Below, in pieces: positions 25,607 to 34,915 of a stretch of DNA of 64,000 nt. The notes under the pieces were generated by a model. That model had not been told where the DNA came from, searched no databases, and worked only from the letters and a program-made list of their open reading frames with translations. The stretch comes from Achromobacter spanius (GTDB taxonomy: Bacteria > Pseudomonadota > Gammaproteobacteria > Burkholderiales > Burkholderiaceae_B), in contig NZ_CP034689.1 of the NCBI RefSeq assembly GCF_003994415.1, positions 248,001-312,000 of the forward strand. The letters are read 5' to 3'. The number at the start of each line of letters is the position of its first letter. The first letter of the stretch is position 1. Position numbers and translations under genes: made by a program.

Positions 25607-27016
25607 ATGGCTCTTTCACGTCGCCTTAAAAAAGCAAACATGTCTTGGGTGCGTCCCCTCACCGCAGGGTCCGGCTCTCGGTACCAGCAGATCGCCACGC
25701 AAATCCTGACCGCGGTGGAAGACGGTGTGCTTCGCCCGGGCGACCGCCTGCCTCCGCAGCGCGAACTCGCCCAGACATTAGGCGTTGATCTCACGACCGT
25801 CACGCGTGCGTACACGGAAGTTCGAAACAAAGGGATTTTGGAAGCTCAGGGAGCGGGTGGGACCTATGTGGCCTATTCCGGGTTGGACGCCGGAGGGACG
25901 ATCGATCTGGGGATGAATATCCCGCCTTTGCTCAGCAGCGCCGAGTTTTCGCACATGCTTACGCAGGCCAGTGGCACCACGCAGGTGACGGCAAGCTCGA
26001 TGGATCTGATGAGCTATCACGTGGGTGCAGGGGCCAATCGGCATCGTGCCGCAGCGGCGAAATGGCTGCAGCCGATGATTGGCAACCCGGACATGGAGCG
26101 CATCGTGATTTGCCCTGGCGCTCAAACCGCTATCGCGGCATTGCTTCTGGCCAGGAGCCAGTCCGGAGATGTCATAGCTTGCGATGCGTTGACGTACCCA
26201 GGCTTCTTGGCCGCGGCCCGCTTGCTTCAGCGCTTGGCCGTAGGGGTGAAGTCAGATGAGTTCGGCATGGATCCCGCGGACCTCGAGCGCGTGTGCGAAC
26301 AACATCGTCCCGCCCTGCTGTACTTGAATCCGACGATTCAGAACCCAACGGCGCTGACGCTATCCGCCGAGCGACGAATGGAGCTGCTGCGTGTCGCAGA
26401 GAAATACGCGCTGCCGGTGATTGAAGATGACCCCTACTGGCTGTTGGCCGAGCGTCCGCCAAGCACAATGTTTTCAATGGCCGCCAACACGTCTTCGACG
26501 CCGGTTTACTACGTCTCGACGCTCTCCAAATGCCTGGCGCCAGGCCTGCGAACCGCCTATTTGGTCGTGCCTTCGGGTGAGCCGTTAAGCCCGATTCTTG
26601 ATGCCCTGCGTTCGCTGGCGCTGATGCCCATTCCCTGGATGACGGAAATGGCGTCGGCCTGGATAGAATCGGGCGCTGCCGTTCAATGGCTGGCACAGGT
26701 CAAGAGCGAGCTGCGGCATCGACAAGCCATCGCGGCATCGATTCTTCCGGGAAATATTCAGGCCGACCCGAATGGGCTGCACCTCTGGCTACAGTTGCCG
26801 CGTCATATCGACTTCTACCGCCTTACACAAACGGCGCTACAACAAGGCGTGAGCGTCACTGACTCGGGCTCGTTTTCCACGGGGGCCTTCAGCCCCGCAG
26901 CGCTTCGTGTCTCATTGGGCGGCGCGATCGATCGACATCGCCTGGCGCACGGTCTGACCCGGTTGGCGGAGTTGCTTCAGGGCGATCTGGCCCAACGGGT
27001 TTCAAGCGTGGTCTGA
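25607..27016 (+). CDS. MocR/PdxR-type GntR regulator with aminotransferase domain
   Basis: A 469-residue fusion of a GntR winged helix (about residues 20-85: GVLRPGDRLPPQRELAQTLG followed by DLTTVTRAY) and a class I aminotransferase-fold effector domain (about 115-455). The PLP lysine is K308 in STLSKCLAPGLR, and the LYLNPTIQNPTA and EDDPYW elements of the fold are present. MocR proteins use PLP or a PLP-amino-acid adduct as effector and regulate vitamin B6, GABA, taurine or other amino-acid genes. No enzyme gene is adjacent in the usual divergent arrangement; the only divergent neighbour is the small membrane peptide gene. The array of repeats upstream suggests autoregulation. Confidence 0.93.
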   Translation: MALSRRLKKANMSWVRPLTAGSGSRYQQIATQILTAVEDGVLRPGDRLPPQRELAQTLGVDLTTVTRAYTEVRNKGILEAQGAGGTYVAYSGLDAGGTIDLGMNIPPLLSSAEFSHMLTQASGTTQVTASSMDLMSYHVGAGANRHRAAAAKWLQPMIGNPDMERIVICPGAQTAIAALLLARSQSGDVIACDALTYPGFLAAARLLQRLAVGVKSDEFGMDPADLERVCEQHRPALLYLNPTIQNPTALTLSAERRMELLRVAEKYALPVIEDDPYWLLAERPPSTMFSMAANTSSTPVYYVSTLSKCLAPGLRTAYLVVPSGEPLSPILDALRSLALMPIPWMTEMASAWIESGAAVQWLAQVKSELRHRQAIAASILPGNIQADPNGLHLWLQLPRHIDFYRLTQTALQQGVSVTDSGSFSTGAFSPAALRVSLGGAIDRHRLAHGLTRLAELLQGDLAQRVSSVV

Positions 27017-27039
27017 TTTGCCCAGGCGTACGGTCTTAC

Positions 27040-27063
27040 CGCTTGGCTTCGAGTCGCCAAGCG
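27040..27063. terminator. Weak bidirectional hairpin between convergent genes
   Basis: CGCTTGGC at 27040-27047 and GCCAAGCG at 27056-27063 form an 8-bp dyad with an 8-base loop between the stops of the MocR gene and the response-regulator gene. No clear T-tract follows on either strand, so its role as terminator is tentative. Confidence 0.35.
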
Positions 27064-27083
27064 ATGCAGTGGCGCGAAGCGCT

Positions 27084-27977
27084 TTAAAAGGATTCCCCCT
27101 GCCGCACCGCCAGCGCCGCCGCCGCCGCGCGTGTTTCCACGCCCAGTTTGATGTAGATGTGTTCCAGGTGCTTGTTCACCGTGCGCGGCGCCATGCCCAG
27201 GATCTCGGCGATATCCCGATTGGTTTTTCCCTTGGCCAGCCAGCGCAGCACATCGGCCTCACGTGGAGTCAGACCGTAGACCGGCGCCAACGTCGCCGCC
27301 TCTTGCAACAGCAGCAAGGTCTCGCCGCTACGCCGTGATGCCGACAGACTCAAGGTCAAACGCCCTCGCGCACCGACGATCACCAAGGGTTCCGCCGTAG
27401 GTCCCGCCGCCAGATTGCCCGCCACCCAATCCGCCAAGGGCGCCGGCAGTTCCGCCGCATCTTCCCCGCAACCAAAATACGCCGCCAACCAGATCCGCGC
27501 CTTGCCCGTCTTCCAGATCGGCTGCCCGCGCGCATCCAGCGCCACCACGGCTCGCGCGGCCGCATCGATCGCATCAAAAGCCGCTGACAGGCTGCGCGCA
27601 TTGCGCAAATGCGTACGCAGCCGGGCCACCACCACATCCGGGTCCAGCGGCTTGGTCACATAATCCACGCCGCCCACCCGAAACCCCTTCAACACGTGCT
27701 CGGGCTCGGTCAGGCCCGTCATGAACACCACCGGCACATTTCCCGCCGCCGGATGCGCTTTCAGGCGCGCGCAGGTTTCGAAGCCATCCATTCCCGGCAT
27801 CACCGCATCGAGCAGCACGATATCCGGCACCACGAAATCCACCCGCTCTATCGCCGATTGGCCATCAATTGCCACCAGCACCTGATAGCCCGCTGCGTCC
27901 AATGCGGTGGAGAGCATTTTCAAGTTGTCTGGCGCGTCATCGACCAGCATGACGAGGTTTTTATCGGGCGTGGGCAT
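27084..27977 (-). CDS. Response regulator, receiver plus LuxR-type HTH
   Basis: A protein of about 297 residues with an N-terminal receiver domain (VMLVDDAPDNLKML; phospho-acceptor Asp in DIVLLDAVMPGMDG; Lys in VTKPLDP) and a C-terminal LuxR/GerE helix-turn-helix (LTPREADVLRWLAKGKTNRD, then LEHIYIKLGVETRAAA). A linker of about 90 residues separates them. The start is uncertain: ATG 27977, 27992 and 28019 are all in frame and none has a strong ribosome site; all overlap the end of the sensor gene, implying coupled expression. It is the probable output partner of the permease-kinase hybrid, and the divergent amide transporter operon is the likely target. Confidence 0.92.
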   Translation of the reverse strand: MPTPDKNLVMLVDDAPDNLKMLSTALDAAGYQVLVAIDGQSAIERVDFVVPDIVLLDAVMPGMDGFETCARLKAHPAAGNVPVVFMTGLTEPEHVLKGFRVGGVDYVTKPLDPDVVVARLRTHLRNARSLSAAFDAIDAAARAVVALDARGQPIWKTGKARIWLAAYFGCGEDAAELPAPLADWVAGNLAAGPTAEPLVIVGARGRLTLSLSASRRSGETLLLLQEAATLAPVYGLTPREADVLRWLAKGKTNRDIAEILGMAPRTVNKHLEHIYIKLGVETRAAAAALAVRQGESF

Positions 27978-30900
27978 GGTGACGCTGTACATGGTGTTTA
28001 AGCACTTGGTTGAATTCATGCAGTTGAAATTCGCCCGCCAGCGCCCGCAGATGCGTCGTCAATTCGCGCGCTTCGGCCCGGCTGCCCTGTATTTCTTCCA
28101 GCTTGGCCTGTATGCCCTTGATATAGCCCATGGCCCCCAGTTCCAGCAGCGCCTCGGCATCCTCGCGCTCCAGCGCCACCTGATGCAGATCCCCCGCCGG
28201 CAGCGCCGCTTCCACCTGCGCCACCTGCCAGTCCAGCTTGAGCAGACGGCCAAGTTGACTCAGCAAATCTTCAACCATCACGGGCTTGGCAATGAACGCG
28301 TCATGCCCGCTCTGCGCCGGGTCTTTCGGATCCAGGCCCAGGATATTGGCCGACAGCATCACGATGGGCACGGCCACGCCGTCATCACGCAAGCGCCGCA
28401 AGACTTCCCATCCCGTCATGTCGGGCATCGAGACGTCCATCAATATCAGGGCCGGCCGCAGCGTATGCACGCAGGCCAGGCAAGCGGCGCCATGCGGCGC
28501 TTCGTGTACTTCGAAGCCCAGCGGCTCCAGCAGGTCGCGAACCAGGCGGCGTTGCGAAGGCTGGTCATCCACCGTCAGGATCCGCAGCCGCTCGCCGCGA
28601 TAGCCCACCACCAGCCCCGACGGTCGGGCATCGCTGCGCGGCGAGCGCACCTCGGGCAAGAACAGCTTCAGCGTGAATACGCTGCCACGGCCGACGGCGC
28701 TGCGCACCGTTAATTCGCCGCCCATGATGCCGGTCAGCATCTGGCAGATGGTCAGGCCCAGGCCCGTGCCGGAATCGGCCTGCTCGAGCGCCGCCCAACT
28801 GCGTTCAAAGGGCAGAAAGATGCGTTCCAGATCTTCGGCCGGTATGCCTCGGCCGCTATCCTCCACTTCGAACAACACCATGTCCGCCGCCGACTTCACG
28901 CGCATCGACACCTGCCCTTCCGAAGTGAACTTCAGCGCATTGCTCAACAGGTTGATCAGGATCTGCCGCAGCCGCTTTTCGTCGATATGCACGATGGACG
29001 GCAGTTCCGCCGCTTCATAGCAAAAGCGCAGCCCTTTCAGCGTGCTCTGCGGCCGGAACATCTGCACGATCTGCTCCAGAAACTCCGGCAAGCGCAGTTC
29101 GCTGTTCTCCAACCTGAGCCTGCCCGCCTCGATGCGCGCGATGTCCAGCAGGCCGTCGATCAGGCCTATCAAGTGCTTGCCGCTGCGATGAATCACATCA
29201 ATCGCCTCGCGCCGCGCCGGTGGCAGGCTCGGGTCGCGCTGCAGAATCTGCGCGTAACCCAGAATGCTGTTCAAAGGGGCGCGCAACTCATGGCTCATGC
29301 CGCCCATGAAGCGGCTCTTGGCCAGATTGGCGCTTTCGGCCGCTTCCTTGGCCTGTTGCAACTGTGCGTCGGTCTGTTTGTGCGCCTCGATTTCGCGCAG
29401 CAGCAAATGGGTCTGACGATCCGATTCCTCTTGCGCCACGCGCCGGCTTTCATGGGCCAGCACCAGCCACCAGGCCAGCACGCCGCCAATCAGCAACAGG
29501 GCGGCATACAGCTTCAGGAAGGTGGGCCGTAAACCGGAAGGGTCCAGGCCGGCCCGCATGTGACTGGCGTACTCCTGGTAGTAGATCAAGCCCAGGATGC
29601 CGCCCAGCAGCGACCCCATTCCCGCCACGATCAAGAGGTAGTGGCCCAGGCGGCTATGCAGCAGCGGGGTGACCCGCGCCGGCAACAGCCAGCCCAGGAC
29701 TGCCTGCACCTGATCCTTCAAGCGTCCCTGCTGTTTGCAGCGATCTTGGCAGCGCGCATCCAGCGTGCAGCACAAGGAACAGATGGCGCCGTTATAGGCC
29801 GGGCAATGCGCCATGTCCGGCTGTTCGAAACGGTTGGCGCAGATCACACAGACATGGTCCGAACCCGCAACATCGACCGGCGTGCGCGCCAGGTTGTAGC
29901 GGCCACGCGTGCGCCAGGCGATGACAGGCGCGCAGATAAAAGCCGCCAGCAAGGCCACAAAGGGCGATAACGCCTGCGCCAGCGCGCCCGCCGTGCCCGG
30001 AAACACGCCGGCAAAGGCCAGCAGGCCCAGCGTCATGGCGACCAGCATGCTGCCCACACCGACCGGGTTGATGTCATACAGATAGGCGCGGCGAAACTCG
30101 ATCCGTTTCGGCGACAGACCCAGCGGCTTGTTGATCACCAGGTCCGCCACCAGCGCCCCGATCCAGGCCAGCGCAACGTGCGAGAACACCGCCAGCACAT
30201 GCTCCAACGCGCCAAACACGCCCATCTCCATCAGCACCACGGCGATCAGCACGTTGAACACCAGCCACACCACCCGGCCCGGGTGACTGTGCGTGATGCG
30301 GGCAAAGAAGTTGGACCAGGCCAGCGAGCCGGCATACGCATTGGTCACATTGATCTTGACCTGCGAGACCACCACGAAGGCCGTGACCAGCGCCAGCGCC
30401 AGGCCGGGATCGCTGACCACATAGGTATAGGCCGCCAGATACATATGGGTGGGGTCGCCTGCTTTATCGGCAGGCGCGCCCAGGGACAGGGCCAGCCACG
30501 CCAGAAAGGCGCCGCCCAGAATCTTGGCCGCGCCCGGCAAGATCCAGCCCGGACCCGCGCAGATCAGGGCAAGCCACCAGCGTCTGCGGTTGGCCGCGGT
30601 GCGTTCGGGCAGAAAGCGCAGGAAGTCGACCTGTTCGCCGATCTGCGTCACCAGCGAGGCGGCCACCGCCACCGCCGAGCCAAACATCAGCAGATTGAAG
30701 TTGCCGCCCCGGCCGTCATGGCCCGGAAACCGCAGAAACTCCTGCAAGGTCCCGGGGTCCCGGAAGGCGATGAAGGCATAGGGCAAGAGCAGCAGCACCA
30801 GCCATATCGGCTGCGTCCATGATTGCAGCCGGCTGATGAAGGTAATGCCATAAGCCACCATGGGCAGGATGACCACGGCGCACAAGAGATAGCCGATAGA

Positions 30901-31452
30901 CAGCGGCAAGCCGGTGGCCAGCTCGATGGCCAGCGCCATGATGGCCGCTTCAAGCGCAAAAAAGATGAAGGTGAACGAGGCGTAGATCAGCGAAGTAATG
31001 GTCGAGCCGATATAGCCAAAGCCGGCCCCTCGCGTCAGCAGGTCCATGTCCAGGCCATGGCGCGCCGCGTAATAGGCAATCGGCAAGCCGGTCAGAAAGG
31101 TGACCAGGGCCACGGCGATGATGGCCCAGAAGGCATTGATGAAGCCGTAGTTCAGCGCCAGCGCACCGCCGATGGCTTCCAGCGCCAGGAAAGACACGGC
31201 GCCCAGGGCGGTATTGGCGACGCGGAACTCCGACCATTTGCGAAACGACACGGGCGTGAAACGCAGCGCATAGTCTTCTAGCGTCTCATTGGCGACCCAG
31301 GTGTTGTAGTCGCGACGGATCTTGACGATGCGTTGAGGCGCGCTGGCAGACAAATCGAGCTCCGAGGGAGTAGGGGATACGTCATTGAACGTAGTTGCCG
31401 TTGTAACGCCCCGGGGCGGGCCTGCCTGTACGTCAATCAACGTATGTTGCAC
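27961..31452 (-). CDS. Permease-histidine kinase-receiver hybrid sensor
   Basis: An unusually large protein of about 1163 residues. The N-terminal 510 residues form a 12-helix NCS1-type (purine/cytosine permease) transporter fold. A Cys/His cluster follows at about 534-571 (CVIC, HC, CSLCC, CQDRC), looking like a zinc-binding B-box or RING relative. Two further helices lead into a histidine kinase: H-box MSHELRAPLNSILGY (His about 720), N-box LLSNALKF, G-boxes DSGRGIP and GTGLGL. A receiver domain (LILMDVSMPD, Asp about 1004) and a helical tail end the protein. GTG 31452 is chosen for AGGAG upstream; ATG 31509 is also possible. It is divergent from the amide-transport operon, whose substrate it probably senses. 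Confidence 0.9.
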   Translation of the reverse strand: MQHTLIDVQAGPPRGVTTATTFNDVSPTPSELDLSASAPQRIVKIRRDYNTWVANETLEDYALRFTPVSFRKWSEFRVANTALGAVSFLALEAIGGALALNYGFINAFWAIIAVALVTFLTGLPIAYYAARHGLDMDLLTRGAGFGYIGSTITSLIYASFTFIFFALEAAIMALAIELATGLPLSIGYLLCAVVILPMVAYGITFISRLQSWTQPIWLVLLLLPYAFIAFRDPGTLQEFLRFPGHDGRGGNFNLLMFGSAVAVAASLVTQIGEQVDFLRFLPERTAANRRRWWLALICAGPGWILPGAAKILGGAFLAWLALSLGAPADKAGDPTHMYLAAYTYVVSDPGLALALVTAFVVVSQVKINVTNAYAGSLAWSNFFARITHSHPGRVVWLVFNVLIAVVLMEMGVFGALEHVLAVFSHVALAWIGALVADLVINKPLGLSPKRIEFRRAYLYDINPVGVGSMLVAMTLGLLAFAGVFPGTAGALAQALSPFVALLAAFICAPVIAWRTRGRYNLARTPVDVAGSDHVCVICANRFEQPDMAHCPAYNGAICSLCCTLDARCQDRCKQQGRLKDQVQAVLGWLLPARVTPLLHSRLGHYLLIVAGMGSLLGGILGLIYYQEYASHMRAGLDPSGLRPTFLKLYAALLLIGGVLAWWLVLAHESRRVAQEESDRQTHLLLREIEAHKQTDAQLQQAKEAAESANLAKSRFMGGMSHELRAPLNSILGYAQILQRDPSLPPARREAIDVIHRSGKHLIGLIDGLLDIARIEAGRLRLENSELRLPEFLEQIVQMFRPQSTLKGLRFCYEAAELPSIVHIDEKRLRQILINLLSNALKFTSEGQVSMRVKSAADMVLFEVEDSGRGIPAEDLERIFLPFERSWAALEQADSGTGLGLTICQMLTGIMGGELTVRSAVGRGSVFTLKLFLPEVRSPRSDARPSGLVVGYRGERLRILTVDDQPSQRRLVRDLLEPLGFEVHEAPHGAACLACVHTLRPALILMDVSMPDMTGWEVLRRLRDDGVAVPIVMLSANILGLDPKDPAQSGHDAFIAKPVMVEDLLSQLGRLLKLDWQVAQVEAALPAGDLHQVALEREDAEALLELGAMGYIKGIQAKLEEIQGSRAEARELTTHLRALAGEFQLHEFNQVLKHHVQRHHAHAR

Positions 31453-31548
31453 TGCGTCATAGGCTCCTAGTATGCCCTCACCCCCCGGGCCGTGGCATGT
31501 GCCGCGCATGCTCGGTTTCCCTGGTCGTGATCCATTGAGGAGTCATCG

Positions 31549-32811
31549 ATGTCTGGCAAAACCCCTTTTGATACTGCCCCGGAACTGCCCTCGCGCCGGC
31601 GCCTGGCCCTGGCCTTTGCCTCCCTGCCGCTGTTGGCCATACCGGCTCTGTCTCGCGCGGCCGCCCCGGCCACCTCCGCCATCAACACCACCGGCCTGGC
31701 CATTACCGACACCGAAGTCACCGTAGGCCAGTTGCACTCGGCGACCGGCACCATGGCCATCAGCGAAACGGGGTCGATTCAATCCGAGCGCCTGGCCATC
31801 GAGCAGATCAATGCCATGGGCGGCATTCTGGGCCGCAAGATCAAGATCATCCAGGAAGACGGCGCGTCCGACTGGCCGACGTTTGCCGAAAAGGCCCGCA
31901 AGCTTTTGGTCAGCGACAAGGTCGCCACCGTGTTCGGCTGCTGGACCTCGGCCTCGCGCAAGGCGGTCTTGCCGGTGTTCGAAAAGGAAAACGGTCTGCT
32001 GTACTACCCGACCTTTTATGAAGGCCTGGAGCAATCCAAGAACGTTTTCTATACCGGCCAGGAAGCGACGCAGCAGATTCTGTCCAGCCTGGACTGGCTG
32101 TCGCGCGAGAAGAAAGCGCGCTCGTTCTACCTGATCGGCTCTGACTACATCTGGCCGCGCACCTCGAACAAGATTGCCCGCAAGCATATCGAGAACGTGC
32201 TCAAGGGCGAGGTGGTCGGCGAGGAATACTACCCGTTGGGCCACACGCAATTCGGCTCGCTGATCAACAAGATCAAGCTGAAAAAGCCCGATGTGGTCTT
32301 CGCCGTGGTGGTGGGCGGCAGCAACGTGTCGTTCTACAAACAGCTCAAGGCGGCTGGCGTCACCAGCGGCAAACAAAAGCTGTTGACCATCTCGGTGACC
32401 GAAGATGAATTGCTGGGCATCGGCGGCGAAAACGCCGAGGGCTTCTGGTCGTGCATGAAGTATTTCCAGAGTCTGGACAACGCCAACAACAAGAAATTCG
32501 TTGAAGCCTTCAAGGCCAGGTACGGCGCCACTGCCGTGATCGGAGACGTGACCCAGGCGGCCTATCTGGGCCCCTGGCTGTGGAAGATGGCGGTGGAAAA
32601 GGCTGGCAGCTTTGATGTCGACAAAGTGGTCGCCGCCTCGGCCGGGCTGGAATTCAAGGAAGCGCCCGAAGGCTACGTCAAGATCGACCCCAACCACCAC
32701 CTGTGGAGCAAGACCCGCATCGGCCAGATTCGCAAGGACGGCCAGTTTGACGTGATCTTCGAAACCCCGGAGCTGATCAAGCCTGATCCCTTCCCCAAGG
32801 GCTATCAGTAA
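31549..32811 (+). CDS. urtA: Urea/short-chain amide ABC transporter, binding protein (UrtA family)
   Basis: A 420-residue periplasmic binding protein of the branched-chain amino acid/amide (HAAT) family, closest in pattern to UrtA and FmdD. The N terminus has arginines before a hydrophobic stretch (SRRRLALAFASLPLLAIPAL), so export by Tat or Sec is expected. Diagnostic blocks include TVGQLHSATGTMAISETGS, VFGCWTSASRKAVLPVFE and LLYYPTFYEGLEQSKNVFYT. GAGGAG precedes the ATG. Formamidase lies at the end of the operon, so formamide or another short amide, as well as urea, is a plausible ligand. The sensor kinase gene is divergent. Confidence 0.93.
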   Translation: MSGKTPFDTAPELPSRRRLALAFASLPLLAIPALSRAAAPATSAINTTGLAITDTEVTVGQLHSATGTMAISETGSIQSERLAIEQINAMGGILGRKIKIIQEDGASDWPTFAEKARKLLVSDKVATVFGCWTSASRKAVLPVFEKENGLLYYPTFYEGLEQSKNVFYTGQEATQQILSSLDWLSREKKARSFYLIGSDYIWPRTSNKIARKHIENVLKGEVVGEEYYPLGHTQFGSLINKIKLKKPDVVFAVVVGGSNVSFYKQLKAAGVTSGKQKLLTISVTEDELLGIGGENAEGFWSCMKYFQSLDNANNKKFVEAFKARYGATAVIGDVTQAAYLGPWLWKMAVEKAGSFDVDKVVAASAGLEFKEAPEGYVKIDPNHHLWSKTRIGQIRKDGQFDVIFETPELIKPDPFPKGYQ

Positions 32812-32865
32812 TCACCTCGATCCGGGCGCCGCGCGCGGCGCCCTTTCCACTGCCGGGAGCCATCC

Positions 32866-33783
32866 ATGGAATCCTTCTCCGATCTCGGGGCCATCCTGCT
32901 GATGCAGGGCTTCAACGGTCTATCGGTCTTCAGCGTGCTGTTGCTGATGGCCTTGGGCCTGGCGATCATCTTTGGCCAGATGGGCGTCATCAACATGGCC
33001 CATGGCGAGTTCCTGGCGGTGGGCGCCTATTGCACCTATCTCTGTTCCGAACTGGTCCAGCAGTACGCGCCCGGCCTGATGCCGGCCTACTTCTTCATCG
33101 CCATCCTGTTGGCCTTTGCCGTGACTTTTGGCCTGGGCTGGCTGGTCGAGTGGCTGATGATCCGTCATCTCTACCGCCGGCCACTGGACACGCTGCTGGC
33201 AACCTGGGGCCTGTCGCTGGTGCTGCAGCAGACGCTGCGCTCGCTGTTCGGCCCGCGTGAAGTCAGCCCCACGCTGCCCGACTGGCTGATGGGTTCCTGG
33301 CAACCGCTGGACGGCGTGGACATCCCCATCAACGGGCTGTTCGTCATGTCCATCAGCATTCTGTTGACCGGCGGGCTGCTTTTGGCCTTGTTCCGCTCAA
33401 CCTGGGGCCTGCATGTGCGCGCCACGGTGCAAAACCGCGCCATGAGCGGCGCGGTCGGCATCGATACGAAGCGCGTGGACCGCGTGACGTTCTCGCTGGG
33501 TTGCGGTATCGCCGGCATTGCCGGCGCGGCCTTCACAACCATCGGTTCCACCGGCCCGACCAGCGGCTCGCTCTACATCGTCGACACCTTCCTGACCGTG
33601 GTGTTCGGCGGCGCGGCCAGTCTTTTCGGCACCATCGCATCGGCCTTCGTCATCGCGCAGACGCAATCGATCTCGGAGTTCTTCCTGACGGGTTCGATGG
33701 CAAAAGTGCTGACGCTGTCGGCCATCGTGATCATTCTGATGCTGCGCCCGCAAGGCCTGTTCAGCATCAAGGTACGCAAGTAG
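32866..33783 (+). CDS. urtB: Urea/amide ABC transporter permease (UrtB family)
   Basis: A 305-residue LivH/UrtB-type inner-membrane permease with about eight helices, beginning with the family segment LMALGLAIIFGQMGVINMAH followed by GEFLAVGAY. RHLYRRPLDTLLATWGLSLV is the diagnostic cytoplasmic loop. It lacks the long N-terminal periplasmic region found in some cyanobacterial UrtB proteins. It follows the binding-protein gene by 54 bases with its own GGGAG site and pairs with the next permease. Confidence 0.94.
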   Translation: MESFSDLGAILLMQGFNGLSVFSVLLLMALGLAIIFGQMGVINMAHGEFLAVGAYCTYLCSELVQQYAPGLMPAYFFIAILLAFAVTFGLGWLVEWLMIRHLYRRPLDTLLATWGLSLVLQQTLRSLFGPREVSPTLPDWLMGSWQPLDGVDIPINGLFVMSISILLTGGLLLALFRSTWGLHVRATVQNRAMSGAVGIDTKRVDRVTFSLGCGIAGIAGAAFTTIGSTGPTSGSLYIVDTFLTVVFGGAASLFGTIASAFVIAQTQSISEFFLTGSMAKVLTLSAIVIILMLRPQGLFSIKVRK

Positions 33784-33793
33784 GGGGCGGATC

Positions 33794-34915
33794 ATGCAGA
33801 AATTCTTTCGCAATGTCGTGGGTGGGCGCGAAGGGCTGGCTGGGCTGGTGATACTGGCGCTGCTGCTCTTTGTGGTGTTTCCGCTAAGCCTGGACGTCTT
33901 CCGGCTCAACCTCATTGGCAAATACCTTTCCTATGCCTTTGTCGCGCTCGGCCTGGTGCTGTGCTGGGGCTATGGCGGCATTCTGAGCCTGGGCCAGGGG
34001 GTGTTTTTCGGCTTGGGCGGTTATTGCATGGCCATGTTCCTGAAGCTGGAAGCCTCGACGCCGGAGGCCACCAAGATTCAGTCCACGCCCGGCATCCCCG
34101 ACTTCATGGACTGGAACCAACTGACCTCGCTGCCCTGGCTCTGGGTGCCCTTCAAAAGCTTCTGGTTCACCTTGATGGCGGTACCGGTGCTGCCCTGCCT
34201 GCTGGCCTTGATTCTGGGCGCGGCCATGTTCAAGCGCCGCGTGGGCGACACTTACTTCGCCATCGTGACGCAGGCCGTGGCCTTGATTCTGTCGGTGCTC
34301 ATCATCGGCCAGCAAGGCTGGACCGGCGGCGTCAATGGCATCACCGATCTGAAGACGCTGCTGGGCTGGGATATCCGCACCGACAGCGCCCGGCTGGTGC
34401 TGTATTTCATCAACGGCGCGCTGCTGTTTGCCTGCATTCTGTTCGGCCGCTACCTGCTTTCTTCCAAGCTGGGCAAGCTCTTGATGGCCATGCGCGACAA
34501 AGAAGAGCGCGTGCGCTTCTCGGGCTATGACGTCGCCAGCTTCAAGGTCTTTGTCTTCTGCGTGGCCGCCGTGTTCTCGGCCATAGGGGGGGCCATGTTC
34601 ACCTTGCAGGTCGGCTTCATGTCGCCGTCCTTCGTGGGTATCGTGCCTTCCATTGAAATGGTCATCTTCGCCGCGGTTGGCGGCCGCCTGTCGCTGCTGG
34701 GCGCGGTCTACGGCACGCTGCTGGTCAACTTCGGAAAAAGCTATTTCTCGGAGGCTTTCCCGCAGCTCTGGCTGTTCCTGATGGGCGGCCTGTTCATCGC
34801 CGTCGTGATGGCCTTTCCCAACGGGCTGGCTGGTCTGTATCAGCAATACGCCCAAAAACGCCTGACGCGCAAAGCATCGCGCCGGCAGGCGGATGGCGCC
34901 ACGGAGGCCGCATGA
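33794..34915 (+). CDS. urtC: Urea/amide ABC transporter permease (UrtC family)
   Basis: A 373-residue LivM/UrtC-type permease with about ten helices. CWGYGGILSLGQGVFFGLGG and the EAA-like loop RDKEERVRFSGYDVASFKVF are characteristic. A loop at about 75-100 (EASTPEATKIQSTPGIPDFM) is typical of UrtC rather than LivM. The stop overlaps the urtD start (ATGA at 34912-34915), so the ATPase is probably translationally coupled. Confidence 0.94.
   Translation: MQKFFRNVVGGREGLAGLVILALLLFVVFPLSLDVFRLNLIGKYLSYAFVALGLVLCWGYGGILSLGQGVFFGLGGYCMAMFLKLEASTPEATKIQSTPGIPDFMDWNQLTSLPWLWVPFKSFWFTLMAVPVLPCLLALILGAAMFKRRVGDTYFAIVTQAVALILSVLIIGQQGWTGGVNGITDLKTLLGWDIRTDSARLVLYFINGALLFACILFGRYLLSSKLGKLLMAMRDKEERVRFSGYDVASFKVFVFCVAAVFSAIGGAMFTLQVGFMSPSFVGIVPSIEMVIFAAVGGRLSLLGAVYGTLLVNFGKSYFSEAFPQLWLFLMGGLFIAVVMAFPNGLAGLYQQYAQKRLTRKASRRQADGATEAA

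Noticed and set aside
31454..31509. ATG 31509 as the start of the hybrid kinase
   Set aside because: It has only a weak AGGGA site and would add 19 residues without resemblance to permease N termini; GTG 31452 has AGGAG upstream, though the choice is not certain.
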